Shown: positions 45,076 through 55,183, counted from the stretch's first letter. The stretch: DNA of 64,000 bases from Vibrio chagasii (GCA_041879415.1 CP090852.1:310001-374000); one strand, 5' to 3'. Made by a program: numbers and translations. Notes: generated by a model from the letters alone, not told the origin.

Positions 45076-45110
45076 AAATTATGACTAGCATCAATTCTAA
45101 CCCTAATTGG

Positions 45111-45392
45111 TTAGCTAAATATGCTGTCACCCATTTGGTCGATGAACATTTGCGATTTCTTGAGCATCAATTCGTTGGCGTCTTCTTTGTTTGAAACAAC
45201 GTCTGAGCGAATAAAACGATGCGTTTTAAGTTCACCGTCAATTTCTTTCTCAATGCGCCCAGCAACACGGTATTGACCAGATTCAGCAATGGCATCTTGA
45301 TAGATATTGAAACCCTTATATTCGACTGGCTCAATCTCTACTTTTTGTTCGGTTTTTTCTTTGCCACCAAATAATCTAGAAAAGAATCCCAC
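45111..45392 (-). CDS. HlyU-domain (PF10115-type) small protein
   Basis: 93 residues: MGFFSRLFGG, then KEKTEQKVEIEPVEYKGFNI and YRVAGRIEKEIDGELKTHRF, with VSNKEDANELMLKKSQMFIDQ at the end. This matches, from memory, a family labelled transcriptional activator HlyU. That label is doubtful because true Vibrio HlyU is a winged-helix ArsR/SmtB protein; no DNA-binding motif is visible here. Probably a small cytosolic protein of unknown role. It has its own terminator and a ribosome site GGAG upstream. Confidence 0.75.
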   Translation of the reverse strand: MGFFSRLFGGKEKTEQKVEIEPVEYKGFNIYQDAIAESGQYRVAGRIEKEIDGELKTHRFIRSDVVSNKEDANELMLKKSQMFIDQMGDSIFS

Positions 45393-45431
45393 GTTTTTTA
45401 CTCCTTCAATGACGGTACTACGACTAACCTA

Positions 45432-45800
45432 TCACGACTGTTTACGATCCAACAATGGCTTTTCATACCATTGCAATTCTACGTCTTCATCAAAATTGTG
45501 TTGACTAAATATAATCGGCATATTGTCGTTACGATCGCGTCTTCTATCATCAATAATCATACTTTCTGCATTTTTGACCGCGATCTCACTATTTCTTTTG
45601 TACAGAACGAGTTTGTCTTCAGGTAACGCGGAAAGAAAATCAATATCGAACCGAATATAGATGGGTTTTAACTGCCCTAGTGCTAAACATGCGAGATCAG
45701 CCAGTTGCTCGCTAGTATAACTAGATACATACTCTTCAGTGGCTAAAACTTGCCCCACCAGCGTTTCCATATAGTTATGTACATCCACACTAATTTGCAT
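45432..45800 (-). CDS. ComFB-like protein, putative cyclic dinucleotide receptor
   Basis: 122 residues from the ATG at 45800, which has a strong GGAGG five bases upstream (a longer frame reaches 45857). The core MEnTLVGQVLATEE-like helix followed by LADLACLALGQLKPIYIRFDIDFLSALP is typical of the late-competence ComFB family; the zinc cysteines of some members are absent. Recent work describes ComFB proteins as c-di-NMP binders. Immediately divergent lies a diguanylate cyclase gene, which makes a c-di-GMP receptor role attractive but unproven. The C-terminal tail is charged and low in structure. Confidence 0.72.
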   Translation of the reverse strand: MQISVDVHNYMETLVGQVLATEEYVSSYTSEQLADLACLALGQLKPIYIRFDIDFLSALPEDKLVLYKRNSEIAVKNAESMIIDDRRRDRNDNMPIIFSQHNFDEDVELQWYEKPLLDRKQS

Positions 45801-45930
45801 ACTACACCTCCATTCATAGTCCAATGTAACGTTCGATCTCAAATTATTGAGCGACATTGAGATAAGTGTTTTTAACCATAGAAAACACTTTAACGTTCAT
45901 TTTTAACGCAAATATTACACCGTTTTATAA

Positions 45931-45944
45931 CCCAATATACTGGG
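45931..45944. promoter_or_regulatory. Short near-palindrome in the comFB-cyclase intergenic region
   Basis: CCCAATATACTGGG, a 14-base inverted repeat with one mismatched pair, in the 390-base divergent promoter region. Possible operator; nothing else recognisable is seen in the interval. Confidence 0.25.
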
Positions 45945-46190
45945 CACCGATTAACAAGCTCAGTTTTGTTAAGTATCTATAACGACTAATTAATTTCTCA
46001 TATATACTGTGTAGTTCGTTCTGCGGTTAATAGCAACTCAAACACATATAAACATAGTTGCATCAAAAGCGACTTATGACCATGTTTTCGCTCTCAATTA
46101 AGCAAAATGCTTGGCAAGCGCTTATTTAACCGTATCCTACGTACAGTATTAATTAACAAGATCATCATTATAGTTAGGCTCACCACGTAA

Positions 46191-47432
46191 ATGGCATCTT
46201 CTTTTGTAACGTCGAGCATGTTTCGATTTTGCTTCCCCTTATTTCTCCTAGCAGTATTACTTGCAGGCATGAACAACGTCATACTGGTGACGGATTCAAA
46301 CTTAGGGTTTGCTAGCAACCTGCCATACATTCTATTGAGTGTAGCCGTATTACTGTGCCACACGTTTAGACAAGGGCGCATGGCGATGGTTTCTGTAACT
46401 ATGCTTGTTGCCTATCTTGTTATACAAGTCCGCCTACAAACACCCTTGAGCACGGGAACCACATTATTAGAGCTCTCTCTACTAGCCGCCTTAGTACCTG
46501 TTACTTGCTTGCTTGTGTATGCCTTCCCCGATACCGGTGTAAATTCCAAGTCGATGTTCTTATACGCGCTCGTTTTAGTCCTATTTATGATATGGGCGCA
46601 GCTGATCGTTTCTCACTTCCATGCCGGAGGTTTTGAATCATGGAGTGAAGGGCTACTGTTTACCGTTAGGGACTTTTCCAAATTGCCTTTTGTGCTGGTG
46701 TTGTACAGTCTTTGCCTAGTTGGCTTAACAGCGATTTTGGTGTTGGTTTACAATCGCTCTATCGACGTCGTTGTCTATAGTGCGATTTTATTGGCTTCCA
46801 GCACCTTCATCTTTTTCGACGTTCAGTACATCTCAAGTACCATGTTTTCATTATCTGGCACCTTAATCATTATCTATGTGATGTCTGCTAGCCACGATAT
46901 GGCATTCAACGACCAATTGACGAATATTCCCGGTCGACACGCGTTAGAAGTCGATATGAAGCATTTAGGACGCAAGTATTCAATGGCAATGGTCGATATT
47001 GATCATTTTAAAAAATTCAACGACACCTATGGCCATGACATTGGTGATGATGTGTTGAAGCTTGTAGCCAGTATTTTGAAAGAGACCACTGGCGGCGCTC
47101 GTGCTTATCGTTACGGTGGTGAAGAATTCACAATCATTTTCAAAGGTAAGCATGCCGAACAAGTTAAAGATCACCTACAAGCACTTGTTTCTGAAGTACA
47201 CAACTACGATATGACAATCCGTAATGCCAAGGAACGACCGGATAACCATGATGAAGGAATTAAAAAGCGTGGGAAAAACGGACAATCGGCCGAAGTTGTT
47301 AACGTCTCAGTGAGTATAGGATTGGCAGATAGCACAACCACAAAACACCCTGAAGAAGTATTGAAGCTTGCCGATCAAGCATTGTACAAAGCTAAAAAGA
47401 CAGGCCGTAACAAACTCTGTATTCATAGCTAA
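46191..47432 (+). CDS. Membrane diguanylate cyclase
   Basis: 413 residues. An N-terminal block of about seven hydrophobic helices (10-225) with no periplasmic domain of note, then GGDEF domain: DQLTNIPGRHALEVDM, MVDIDHFKKFNDTYGHDIGD, GGEEF at 309 and DQALYKAKKTGRN. The inhibitory RxxD site is missing. An insertion of about 25 basic residues (RNAKERPDNHDEGIKKRGKNG) interrupts the second half of the domain. Probably an active inner-membrane cyclase. Divergent from the ComFB-like gene. Confidence 0.88.
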   Translation: MASSFVTSSMFRFCFPLFLLAVLLAGMNNVILVTDSNLGFASNLPYILLSVAVLLCHTFRQGRMAMVSVTMLVAYLVIQVRLQTPLSTGTTLLELSLLAALVPVTCLLVYAFPDTGVNSKSMFLYALVLVLFMIWAQLIVSHFHAGGFESWSEGLLFTVRDFSKLPFVLVLYSLCLVGLTAILVLVYNRSIDVVVYSAILLASSTFIFFDVQYISSTMFSLSGTLIIIYVMSASHDMAFNDQLTNIPGRHALEVDMKHLGRKYSMAMVDIDHFKKFNDTYGHDIGDDVLKLVASILKETTGGARAYRYGGEEFTIIFKGKHAEQVKDHLQALVSEVHNYDMTIRNAKERPDNHDEGIKKRGKNGQSAEVVNVSVSIGLADSTTTKHPEEVLKLADQALYKAKKTGRNKLCIHS

Positions 47433-47470
47433 AAACAAAGCCAAGCTCTATACGTGCTTGGCTTTGATTA
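47431..47470. terminator. Terminator between the cyclase and the OM barrel gene
   Basis: Stem CAAAGCCAAGC/GCTTGGCTTTG around 9 bases with A residues on the left; convergent genes on both sides, T-run short on the forward strand. Confidence 0.75.
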
Positions 47471-47525
47471 TTTGGTTAATTGGATATTTAGTGCTTAATG
47501 CAGTTCGCTTTTAAAGAGCAAGCAG

Positions 47526-48548
47526 CTAGTCTTGGTTGAAGAACAGTACGAGACTACCGCCTTTTAAGCTACTCCCGTAGTTGATCGTAAAACCGATGCC
47601 TACATTATCAACCCATTCATTGAACAAGTTGGGGTTCAGCAACCAACCTACACTGCCCTCATAATACGAGGTCGTCCCCATCGACTCCACGGTGTCTCCA
47701 CCGATATCAATTCTTCTAATGCTCGAATACATCGATGTAATGTTTTTATCCCAACGCACGAGATCGTAGAAGATCTTAGCTTCGTTAGCGATATACCAAC
47801 CTTCCGGGTTTCCTACATCGCCGTTGTTAGCTTCTCCCCAACCAACACCATTAAAATAGTGCCAACTGGTACTCAGTTTGTACCTACCCCAATGATTTTT
47901 ATCTTCAAAAGTCAGCTTAATTTTCGGCTCTATGATATAAGCCCATGCATCAGTATTGTAATAAAGTCCATCCAATTGGTCCTGAATAGGCTCCAGTAAT
48001 GACGAGCGGTATTCAAAGTCGTTGCGATAATACGAGATATGATTACCAATACCGGAATGAAAGCTCCAGTACTCATTTAATTTAGAGACATTAGCAAACT
48101 CGACATAACCAGAAACCACAGACTCTTTTTGATAATCGCTTTTTATCGTCGCTGCATATTCAACGTCATTCTCGATACGCAATGCTGATAAGCGCAACGT
48201 AATCTCTTGATGATTGTCTTCAATATAGTTGGGCAGCTCAAAGGTGTAAGGAAGGCTGAGAGATGTGATGTTTTGACGGCGACTTACCGAATCATTCGAG
48301 CCAATATCTTCATTGTCTAAACTGAAAACTTCATTTGGATCAAAGTTATTAATACCAAAAGTAAAAACATCGGTATCGTTGAGTAATACACTGGTGGCAA
48401 AACGCTGCTCTAGCTCCTTGCGAAATGCATCTGACAAAACGTTGGCTGAAAGCGTAGGAGAGCTAATCAAACAAAGCACAGGGACAACCAGTGTCCAACA
48501 TGAATTAGCCATAGAAAATGACTTTGATCGTGGCATGTCTTTAATCAC
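47526..48548 (-). CDS. Solitary outer-membrane autotransporter-like beta-barrel protein
   Basis: 340 residues with a signal segment ending SSPTLSA. The mature chain is a string of alternating aromatic beta segments (YTFELPNYI, YWSFHSGIGNHISYY, YKLSTSWHYFNGVGW, NVGIGFTINYGSSLKGGSLVLFF), typical of an outer membrane barrel; it resembles the solitary autotransporter barrel family known in Vibrio, without any passenger. The start is GTG at 48548 with AGGAAG eight bases upstream; ATG codons follow at residues 5 and 13. Function unknown; sits beside a REC-GGDEF gene. Confidence 0.7.
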   Translation of the reverse strand: MIKDMPRSKSFSMANSCWTLVVPVLCLISSPTLSANVLSDAFRKELEQRFATSVLLNDTDVFTFGINNFDPNEVFSLDNEDIGSNDSVSRRQNITSLSLPYTFELPNYIEDNHQEITLRLSALRIENDVEYAATIKSDYQKESVVSGYVEFANVSKLNEYWSFHSGIGNHISYYRNDFEYRSSLLEPIQDQLDGLYYNTDAWAYIIEPKIKLTFEDKNHWGRYKLSTSWHYFNGVGWGEANNGDVGNPEGWYIANEAKIFYDLVRWDKNITSMYSSIRRIDIGGDTVESMGTTSYYEGSVGWLLNPNLFNEWVDNVGIGFTINYGSSLKGGSLVLFFNQD

Positions 48549-48614
48549 TTAAAATACTTCCTAACTCAAGTGCTACTGGAAGTATAAATTCAAATTACCA
48601 AAAGAGCGCATCAG

Positions 48615-49586
48615 CTATCGCGAGTGCTCTAAAATATTACGCTGTATATAGGTGTTTCTACCGCTTTGCTTAGCTTGATAGAGCGCTTGATCGACCTTTT
48701 CATAGATCGACGCTAACGATTCATCGCCACTAGGCACGAACGACAACACACCCTGTGACGCTGTCACTCTGTCAGAGATACGCGAGTATTCATGTGCATA
48801 GTTCATATCATAAAGCGCTTCTTTAATTCGAATCGCCTGCTGCTCAGCGGCATCGCTGTCAGTGTCACTGAGGATAAGCACAAACTCTTCACCACCGTAG
48901 CGGCCTACATACTCTCCAGCCCTTACAAACAGTACCTTCAAAGTATTGGCAAGGCCCTGTAAACACTTATCCCCTTGAATATGGCCGTAATTATCATTGT
49001 AAGGCTTAAAGAAGTCTACATCGAGAAGGATGACAGTCATGGATATATTACGTCTTCCATGCCACGCTATGCTCTCCTCAAGCTTAGTATCCATATATCG
49101 ACGGTTATATAACTTGGTGAGGCCATCTTCGTTGGCTTGTTGTTGCAGAAGTATATTAAGTTCTTCGAGCTTGGCAGTACTTTGCTTTAATTCTCGCCTC
49201 ATGTGCGCGATACGCTGCATGGCTATCAACTTTGAGTTAAGCACTACCTTGTTTACTGGTTTGATCAAATAATCATCCCCACCAGCATCAATGGCTTTAG
49301 CGATCATTTCAGGCTCTTCATGACCACTCAGAAAGATAATAGGTACCCATTCAGGGAAACGCTCACGGACCTCGTTAGCGACTTCAAATCCGTCCATATC
49401 AGGCATACTTATATCAAGTAATACAAGCTCAGGATCAAAACCAGAATAAACGTTTAGGGCTTCTTTACCACTACCGACAGCTTCAACAATATGACCCAGT
49501 TGCTTGAGTCGAATAGCAAGTTGCATTCTGTCTAGCTGAACATCATCAACTAGCAATATGCGCATCGAAGATCCCTTTTCTATCAT
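48615..49586 (-). CDS. Response regulator with GGDEF output (PleD-like single receiver)
   Basis: 323 residues from the ATG at 49586 (AAGGTG upstream; frame extends to 49628, and MRILLVDD at 49565 is another option). Receiver (about 8-125) with acidic DD, phosphoacceptor Asp58 in LVLLDISMPDMDG and KPVNK Lys; a coiled linker (about 130-155); GGDEF domain with NEDGLTKLYNRRYMDTKL, LLDVDFFKPYNDNYGHIQGD and GGEEF at 231. The I-site position reads RAGE, so feedback may be weaker. Soluble, probably activated by a histidine kinase not present here. Confidence 0.9.
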   Translation of the reverse strand: MIEKGSSMRILLVDDVQLDRMQLAIRLKQLGHIVEAVGSGKEALNVYSGFDPELVLLDISMPDMDGFEVANEVRERFPEWVPIIFLSGHEEPEMIAKAIDAGGDDYLIKPVNKVVLNSKLIAMQRIAHMRRELKQSTAKLEELNILLQQQANEDGLTKLYNRRYMDTKLEESIAWHGRRNISMTVILLDVDFFKPYNDNYGHIQGDKCLQGLANTLKVLFVRAGEYVGRYGGEEFVLILSDTDSDAAEQQAIRIKEALYDMNYAHEYSRISDRVTASQGVLSFVPSGDESLASIYEKVDQALYQAKQSGRNTYIQRNILEHSR

Positions 49587-49717
49587 CACATCACCTTTAT
49601 CTAGTGTTGAATATTCAAAGTAGCTCATTTTTGGGCTTAAATCATGCCCTAATCTCTATATTATATTGACTTTTTTACAGATCTTTTTAGCATTGTTTCT
49701 TTTTAAAGAGAAATACT

Positions 49718-50155
49718 ATGTCAGACGCTACAAACACAGAACAACAAGAAATCGATTTAACCACAATCTCTCCAGAGCTTCGTCAAGTTATCGAATTTGA
49801 TGAAGTGCCAAAAGAGATGCACTTTATGGTTACTTCTATTCATGAAGTGTCTGAAGAAGCAGTACGCGAAGCTTGGAACAGCCTTCCAGCAAGCGCGCAA
49901 AACGTTTTGGACAACTTCGAGCAATTCCACGCTCTAATCACTGTTAGCCAAGCTTTCGCTGGTGTGAACGTGATGGAAGAGTTCCCTACTCTTAAACTTC
50001 CAGAAGGCATGACTGACGAAGAGAAAGAAGAGTACCGTGCTCAATTGCTAGACCAAGTTCTTCACAACTGTGTGAAAGACATGGTTAAACAAATCAAGAA
50101 AGCTCGTCGTGATGCTATCTTGAAGCGTGATTTTAAAGAAGTTTTCACTAAGTAA
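49718..50155 (+). CDS. Conserved small acidic protein of unknown function
   Basis: 145 residues, acidic N-terminal half (MSDATNTEQQEIDLTTISPE) and basic tail (KQIKKARRDAILKRDFKEVF). Mostly helical by appearance; no motif, signal or membrane segment. It resembles Vibrio proteins labelled DUF3069, which I recall only loosely. Ribosome site AAGAGAAA. Codon use is strongly biased toward common codons (AAC, GAA, CGT), like a well-expressed gene. Monocistronic with terminator. Confidence 0.65.
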   Translation: MSDATNTEQQEIDLTTISPELRQVIEFDEVPKEMHFMVTSIHEVSEEAVREAWNSLPASAQNVLDNFEQFHALITVSQAFAGVNVMEEFPTLKLPEGMTDEEKEEYRAQLLDQVLHNCVKDMVKQIKKARRDAILKRDFKEVFTK

Positions 50156-50206
50156 GCTATTCATCGACCTGTATTAGGTTGAAGGCAAACAGTGATAGTT
50201 ATGAAC

Positions 50207-50240
50207 AAGCCGCTTGTTGATTTAAACAAGCGGCTTTTCT
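50207..50240 (+). terminator. Terminator after the small acidic protein gene
   Basis: Perfect 12-base stem AAGCCGCTTGTT/AACAAGCGGCTT around GATTTA, followed by TT. Confidence 0.85.
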
Positions 50241-50445
50241 ATACCCGCTGCTTTTTCTAATATTTACTTATCTGTCTTGCCGTCACTACATCATCACGAG
50301 CTACTACTTCACAAATAATATGACTTTGCACTCATACAGTGTGGATTAAAACCGAGGTTTATACCGTATAAAAATGACGCATGTTTCCATTCATGGAATC
50401 AAGATCGAGTTTTACAGTACCTTAAACTAAAAAGTTCATAGTGAA

Positions 50446-51552
50446 TTAGTGAGTAACCGCAATATCTCTCTGAGCAACACTCACACCCTTAATTTGAGCG
50501 AATACATGTTGGCCTACTTTTAGATTCAGCTCATCCAACGCCCACAAAGTAATGGTTGCCCATAGATAACACCCAGATTCTAACTCTAACTCTACTGCGA
50601 CACTTTGCTTATTCGTACCTTGTTGGTGAGTCTCTACGCTTTTAATCGTTACGGGGAGAATATTACGTATTGACGTACCTTGAGGCTGTTCTAGCGTAAT
50701 TGAGACATCATTTGCCCTAACCTGAAGCCTCACAGCAGCACCAATATCGCTCGAAACCTTTTGAACCCACAAAGACGTGGATTTTCCCAGAGTTAATCGA
50801 GACAAGGCATAATCATCATTATGTTCCACCAGCTTCCCTTCAAACAATGAGCTTTGTTCAGAGAAAGATTGCCATGGCTGCATTGCACGTGACGCCCATA
50901 CCTGTTCTGTCACACCAGATGATACGACCTTACCTTGGTCGATAATCACTAAATGGTTAGCCAAGCGTAGAATCTCATTAAGACTATGAGTCACATAAAT
51001 AATGGGAATTTGAACCGTTTCAGATAGATTCTCCAGAAACGGCATCACTTCACGCTTGCGTGGTAAATCAAGAGATGCCAACGGCTCATCCATCAACAAA
51101 ATACTTGGTTTAGACAAGAGTGCTCGACCAATCGCAACACGTTGCTTCTCACCGCCCGACAAACGTGCTGGATAACGATCGAGCAACGAGCCTAATGAGA
51201 GCAGCGACACGATCTGATCAAAGTGCGCTTTATCTGTACCTTTAACACCGTATTTAAGATTCGCCGATACCTTCATATGGGGGAACAGTCGTGATTCCTG
51301 AAATACATAGCCTACATTACGTTTATGCGTCGACAAATTAATGCCTCGCTCGCTATCAAATAGGGTTGTGCCAGAGACAGTGATCAAACCTTTGTCCGGC
51401 TGTTTAAGACCACTAATGGCGTTAATCAGAGACGTCTTACCCGCGCCTGAGCGACCAAAAATCGCCGTGATGCCACTACTTGGAAGTTCTAAGTCGATAT
51501 CAAAGAAAGTCTCGCCAAGCTGTTGCTGGTATTTCAGAACTAACGCGCTCAT
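50446..51552 (-). CDS. modC: Molybdate ABC transporter ATP-binding protein
   Basis: 368 residues. Walker [15 protein letters not shown] (about 33-42), Q-loop [11 protein letters not shown], signature [15 protein letters not shown], Walker [13 protein letters not shown] and switch His in YVTHSLNEI, then a C-terminal MOBE domain (about 300-365) with [19 protein letters not shown], which senses molybdate-like anions. It starts inside the modB stop (ATGA). Cytoplasmic face of the transporter. Last gene of a cobQ-modABC run. Confidence 0.93.
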   Translation of the reverse strand: MSALVLKYQQQLGETFFDIDLELPSSGITAIFGRSGAGKTSLINAISGLKQPDKGLITVSGTTLFDSERGINLSTHKRNVGYVFQESRLFPHMKVSANLKYGVKGTDKAHFDQIVSLLSLGSLLDRYPARLSGGEKQRVAIGRALLSKPSILLMDEPLASLDLPRKREVMPFLENLSETVQIPIIYVTHSLNEILRLANHLVIIDQGKVVSSGVTEQVWASRAMQPWQSFSEQSSLFEGKLVEHNDDYALSRLTLGKSTSLWVQKVSSDIGAAVRLQVRANDVSITLEQPQGTSIRNILPVTIKSVETHQQGTNKQSVAVELELESGCYLWATITLWALDELNLKVGQHVFAQIKGVSVAQRDIAVTH

Positions 51553-52247
51553 GCGTCACCTCCCAGGCGTTGTGCCGACTTTCTGTTTAACCACTCAGAC
51601 AGCATCAATGAACCCAAGGCAATCACAATAGAAATGGCACACAACCGCGCAGCTTCCATTTCAGCACCTGGAGTTTCGATGAAAGTGTACATAGCTAGAG
51701 GAATGGTTTGAGTTTCACCAGGGATATTGGAAACGAAGCTGATCGTAGCACCGAACTCGCCAAGGCTTCGTGCAAATGAAAGCATGGTTCCGGTAATGAT
51801 CCCAGGGATCATCAAAGGCAAGGTGATGGTAAAGAAAACTCTGACAGGAGAAGCACCCAACGTAGCTGCCGCCTCCTCAAGCTTACTATCAACTGTTTCT
51901 AAACTTAAACGGATTGAGCGCACCATTAATGGTAAAGCGACGACGACACATGCCAGAGCCGCGCCCTTCCAACTAAAGCTGAATACAATACCAAACACGT
52001 CGTTAAGCCATGCTCCTATCACACCTTGTCTACCCATCATCACAAGTAACAAATAGCCAATAACCACGGGAGGAAGCACTAAAGGGAGATGAACGATGCT
52101 TTCAACTATGCTTTTGCCAACAAACTGCTTTTTCGCTAGCAACCACGCTAAACCAATCCCTATTGGGATAAGCCACAAGATGGCAAAGCCAGCCACTTTC
52201 AAGCTCAGCATTAAAGCTTGGTATTCGTATTCCGATAGATACATCAT
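51549..52247 (-). CDS. modB: Molybdate ABC transporter permease
   Basis: 232 residues with five to six helices and the permease motif [29 protein letters not shown], the coupling loop that meets ModC. Also [15 protein letters not shown] and [13 protein letters not shown], both typical of ModB. It begins directly after the modA stop; two ATG codons are adjacent. Inner membrane channel of the ModABC importer. Confidence 0.94.
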   Translation of the reverse strand: MMYLSEYEYQALMLSLKVAGFAILWLIPIGIGLAWLLAKKQFVGKSIVESIVHLPLVLPPVVIGYLLLVMMGRQGVIGAWLNDVFGIVFSFSWKGAALACVVVALPLMVRSIRLSLETVDSKLEEAAATLGASPVRVFFTITLPLMIPGIITGTMLSFARSLGEFGATISFVSNIPGETQTIPLAMYTFIETPGAEMEAARLCAISIVIALGSLMLSEWLNRKSAQRLGGDA

Positions 52248-53006
52248 TTAACGCACTTCAAAACCAAAACTATTCAAAATGTACTTCGCTTTCTCACTCG
52301 TAAGGAAAGTATAGAAGTCTTGTGCAACGGCTTGGTCGCTCATTTTCGCTACAGGGTAACGTATTGGTGTATGCAAATCTGCCGGGAACGTCGATACAAT
52401 ATTCACTTCTTTAGACAACAGCGCATCCGTTTTGTAAACAATACCGAGCCTAGCTTCACTGCGTTCTACCAAAGCCAATGCCATACGAACGTTATTACTT
52501 GGTGCTAGTCGTGTCTTGACATCATCCCAAACAGCCAAGTTTTCTAACGCTTCTTTCGCATAGATACCAGCTGGAACCGACATGGTATTGCCAACCGCAA
52601 GCCTTTCATTATCAAAAAGTTTAGACCACTGATCACCTTTTGAAATATCAAACGAAATTGCGTTTTCCTTTGGAGAGATTAGCACAAGCTCGTTCTCACA
52701 TAAGTTTGTGACATTGTCACTAGAAACATAGTTTCGGTCGACAAGATGAGTCATCCACTTTTCATTTGCCGAGATAAATATGTCAGCTGGCGCACCTCTT
52801 TCGATCTGTCGTACTAATGAAGATGTGCTGGCATAGACAGGAATAACATCAACAGAATGGTTTTTCTCAAACTCTTCAACTAACAGATTAACCGCATTGG
52901 TCATAGACGATGCCGCATAAACACGCAGTTTCTCGGCAGCCAAAGCATGAGCAGAACTCAATGAGGTGGTTAACGCTACCGCTAAAAGAGTGACTAGTTT
53001 TTTCAT
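52248..53006 (-). CDS. modA: Periplasmic molybdate-binding protein
   Basis: About 252 residues from the ATG at 53006; a GTG at 53015 overlaps the cobQ stop and is a possible coupled start. Signal peptide ends ALA-AEK. Ligand-contacting blocks of ModA: YAASSMTNAV, YASTSSLVRQIERGAPADIFIS, VPAGIYAKEALENL, VRMALALVERSEARLGIVYKTDA. Binds molybdate or tungstate in the periplasm and delivers it to ModBC. Likely translationally linked to cobQ. Confidence 0.93.
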   Translation of the reverse strand: MKKLVTLLAVALTTSLSSAHALAAEKLRVYAASSMTNAVNLLVEEFEKNHSVDVIPVYASTSSLVRQIERGAPADIFISANEKWMTHLVDRNYVSSDNVTNLCENELVLISPKENAISFDISKGDQWSKLFDNERLAVGNTMSVPAGIYAKEALENLAVWDDVKTRLAPSNNVRMALALVERSEARLGIVYKTDALLSKEVNIVSTFPADLHTPIRYPVAKMSDQAVAQDFYTFLTSEKAKYILNSFGFEVR

Positions 53007-53011
53007 TGCTC

Positions 53012-54511
53012 TCACTTTTCTGTTGTTCTTTTAATTTCTTGACCAGTTTGTTTCAGCTCAGGCCAAAGCAAATCAAGATTTAAGTGCTCTTCGATGGCGT
53101 CCGCGATTCTATTAATACCCAACTCTTTCAGTTGTTCGTGGTCAATCGCTGCTACTTCATTGGCACCGGCCCACTCACAAATCAGTGACAACGCGTCACT
53201 GTTATCCAATACACCGTGCAAGTAAGTGCCAAATATTGAGTTATCTGAGTTTATCGCGCCATCAAGGCTGCCAGATTCTAACTGAACCGGTAATGCCATT
53301 TCATTGACATCAGTCCTACCTACGTGAATTTCATACCCTTTAACTGGTGCCGACTTTCCATTTAAGTTTAACGTGCCAAACACGTTCGTTAACGTTTTCT
53401 GCTGCGTTAACGTGGTTTCAACATCAAGGTACCCTAACCCTTCACTGCTGCCCGGTTCACCTTCCACACCATCAGGGTCGTGGATAAGATTACCAAGCAT
53501 CTGATAACCACCACATATCCCCATCACTTTGCCACCTAAACGCAGGTGACGTTGAATATCTTTGTCCCAGCCTTGTTGCTTCAAGTAGTCTAAATCGGCT
53601 CTTACAGACTTAGTGCCAGGCAAAATAATCAAATCAGCGTTGCTTAAACGCTCGCCTTTAACCACATAGCGAAGATCAATAGAAGGATTTAACCTTAACG
53701 CGTCGAAGTCAGTATGGTTGCTGATCCGAGTCAGGACCGGTACCACGACCTTAAGCTTGGCCTCTCCATCTGACTCTTGGGCGGAGGTAATGGCATCTTC
53801 AGCTTCTAAATTGAAACCATGCAAATATGGCAACACACCAATCACAGGCTTGCCTGTTTTCTCTTCGAGCCAATCAAGGCCGGACTGAAGCAGAGCGATA
53901 TCGCCTCTGAAACGGTTAATCACGAACCCTTTTACACGAGCTTGTTCAGATTCAGATAACAGAGCTAATGTGCCATACAAGTGCGCAAATACGCCTCCGC
54001 GGTCGATATCAGCCACAATGATCACCGGGATGTCTGCCTTTTCAGCAAACCCCATGTTCGCGATGTCATTCTCACGAAGGTTAATTTCAGCAGGACTTCC
54101 GGCACCTTCAATCATCACGCTATCGTATTCTTCTAAAAGTCGATCAAATGAATCAATAACCGTATTCATCGCCACTTTCTTGTAATCATGGTAGCCCGTA
54201 GCCTCCATATTACTTAACGCACGGCCTTGTAGAATCACTTGAGCACCGGTGTCTGAGTTGGGTTTAAGCAATACAGGGTTCATGTGAACCGAAGGTTCGA
54301 TATTACATGCTTGAGCCTGAACAGCTTGAGCGCGGCCGATTTCCCCACCGTCTTTAGTCACTGCACTGTTCAAAGCCATATTCTGTGGCTTGAATGGTGC
54401 CACCTTAATTCCCTTCCTGGCCAAAACACGGCATAAACCTGCCACCAATACACTTTTTCCGGCATCTGATGTGGTTCCTTGAACCATAAGGGCGTTTAAT
54501 GGTGCTCGCAT
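53012..54511 (-). CDS. cobQ: Cobyric acid synthase CobQ
   Basis: 499 residues. N-terminal amidoligase P-loop domain with [22 protein letters not shown] (about 9-30) and [15 protein letters not shown]-terminal glutamine amidotransferase domain with the cysteine nucleophile in [14 protein letters not shown] (about 333) and the distal His in GTYLHGVL. It amidates the b, d, e and g side chains of the corrin ring in cobalamin synthesis. Here it is followed by modABC with a four-base overlap rather than by other cob genes, so it is an orphan cobalamin gene in an otherwise molybdate operon. Confidence 0.94.
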   Translation of the reverse strand: MRAPLNALMVQGTTSDAGKSVLVAGLCRVLARKGIKVAPFKPQNMALNSAVTKDGGEIGRAQAVQAQACNIEPSVHMNPVLLKPNSDTGAQVILQGRALSNMEATGYHDYKKVAMNTVIDSFDRLLEEYDSVMIEGAGSPAEINLRENDIANMGFAEKADIPVIIVADIDRGGVFAHLYGTLALLSESEQARVKGFVINRFRGDIALLQSGLDWLEEKTGKPVIGVLPYLHGFNLEAEDAITSAQESDGEAKLKVVVPVLTRISNHTDFDALRLNPSIDLRYVVKGERLSNADLIILPGTKSVRADLDYLKQQGWDKDIQRHLRLGGKVMGICGGYQMLGNLIHDPDGVEGEPGSSEGLGYLDVETTLTQQKTLTNVFGTLNLNGKSAPVKGYEIHVGRTDVNEMALPVQLESGSLDGAINSDNSIFGTYLHGVLDNSDALSLICEWAGANEVAAIDHEQLKELGINRIADAIEEHLNLDLLWPELKQTGQEIKRTTEK

Positions 54512-54707
54512 TCGTACTTAAATCCTTAATTTCTCAGCCCGCAGGCAATACTTCTCTTTCACCATCTTAACGTCATTGACGACTAGATGCTCAATAAAAT
54601 GAATGGAAAATGAATGTGTTACTCACTCTAGATTCAAACCGAGTGTTGTTTAATAGCCTCATCGAAACAAAACGTTTCAACTAACAAACAACATTAAGGG
54701 ATTCACC

Positions 54708-55085
54708 ATGAAAAAAACTGTATTAGCTATCGCAACCACTATTATCCTTGCTCCAACTTTCGCAATGGCTGGTGACCACAAAGACAATAAGCACGAGAGC
54801 TCTATTGCTTACACAGGACCTATTGAAACTGTTTCTGTTGCGACACTACTTGCAGACACAAGCATGTTTTCTGAGCAAGACGCAATTGTAGACGGCAAGA
54901 TTGTTCGCCAGCTTAAGAACGATACATTCATCTTCTCTGATGGCCAGAGCGAGATTCAAATCGAACTGGATGACGATATCCGCCTAGCACAGCCACTAAC
55001 AGCAGATACAAAAGTACGTATCTTCGGCGAGTATGAAGGTGGCAAAACACCTGAAATCGAGGTTGACCACATCCAAGTCCTATAA
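54708..55085 (+). CDS. Periplasmic BOF/YgiW-type stress-tolerance protein
   Basis: 125 residues, signal peptide MKKTVLAIATTIILAPTFAMA before GDHKD. The mature protein has the bacterial OB-fold (BOF/YgiW/YdeI) pattern: SVATLLADTSMFSEQDAIVDGKIVRQL, then FIFSDGQSEIQIELDD and VRIFGEYEGG ending EIEVDHIQVL. In enterics such proteins aid tolerance to hydrogen peroxide, metals or antimicrobial peptides. Ribosome site AAGGGA. It has its own terminator. Confidence 0.85.
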   Translation: MKKTVLAIATTIILAPTFAMAGDHKDNKHESSIAYTGPIETVSVATLLADTSMFSEQDAIVDGKIVRQLKNDTFIFSDGQSEIQIELDDDIRLAQPLTADTKVRIFGEYEGGKTPEIEVDHIQVL

Positions 55086-55119
55086 GCGACACAGATAAAA
55101 CTATCGACTTCAAATAAAT

Positions 55120-55146
55120 TGGCCTGCATATTGCAGGCTTTTTTGT
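55120..55146 (+). terminator. Terminator after the BOF-protein gene
   Basis: Stem GCCTGCA/TGCAGGC around TAT, followed by six T residues. Confidence 0.85.
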
Positions 55147-55183
55147 ATTATACTGCCGCAAATACAATTTATATGGAGTCACC

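Noticed and set aside
45111..45392. HlyU name suggesting hemolysin regulation
   Set aside because: True HlyU is a winged-helix ArsR-type protein; this small protein shows no such fold.
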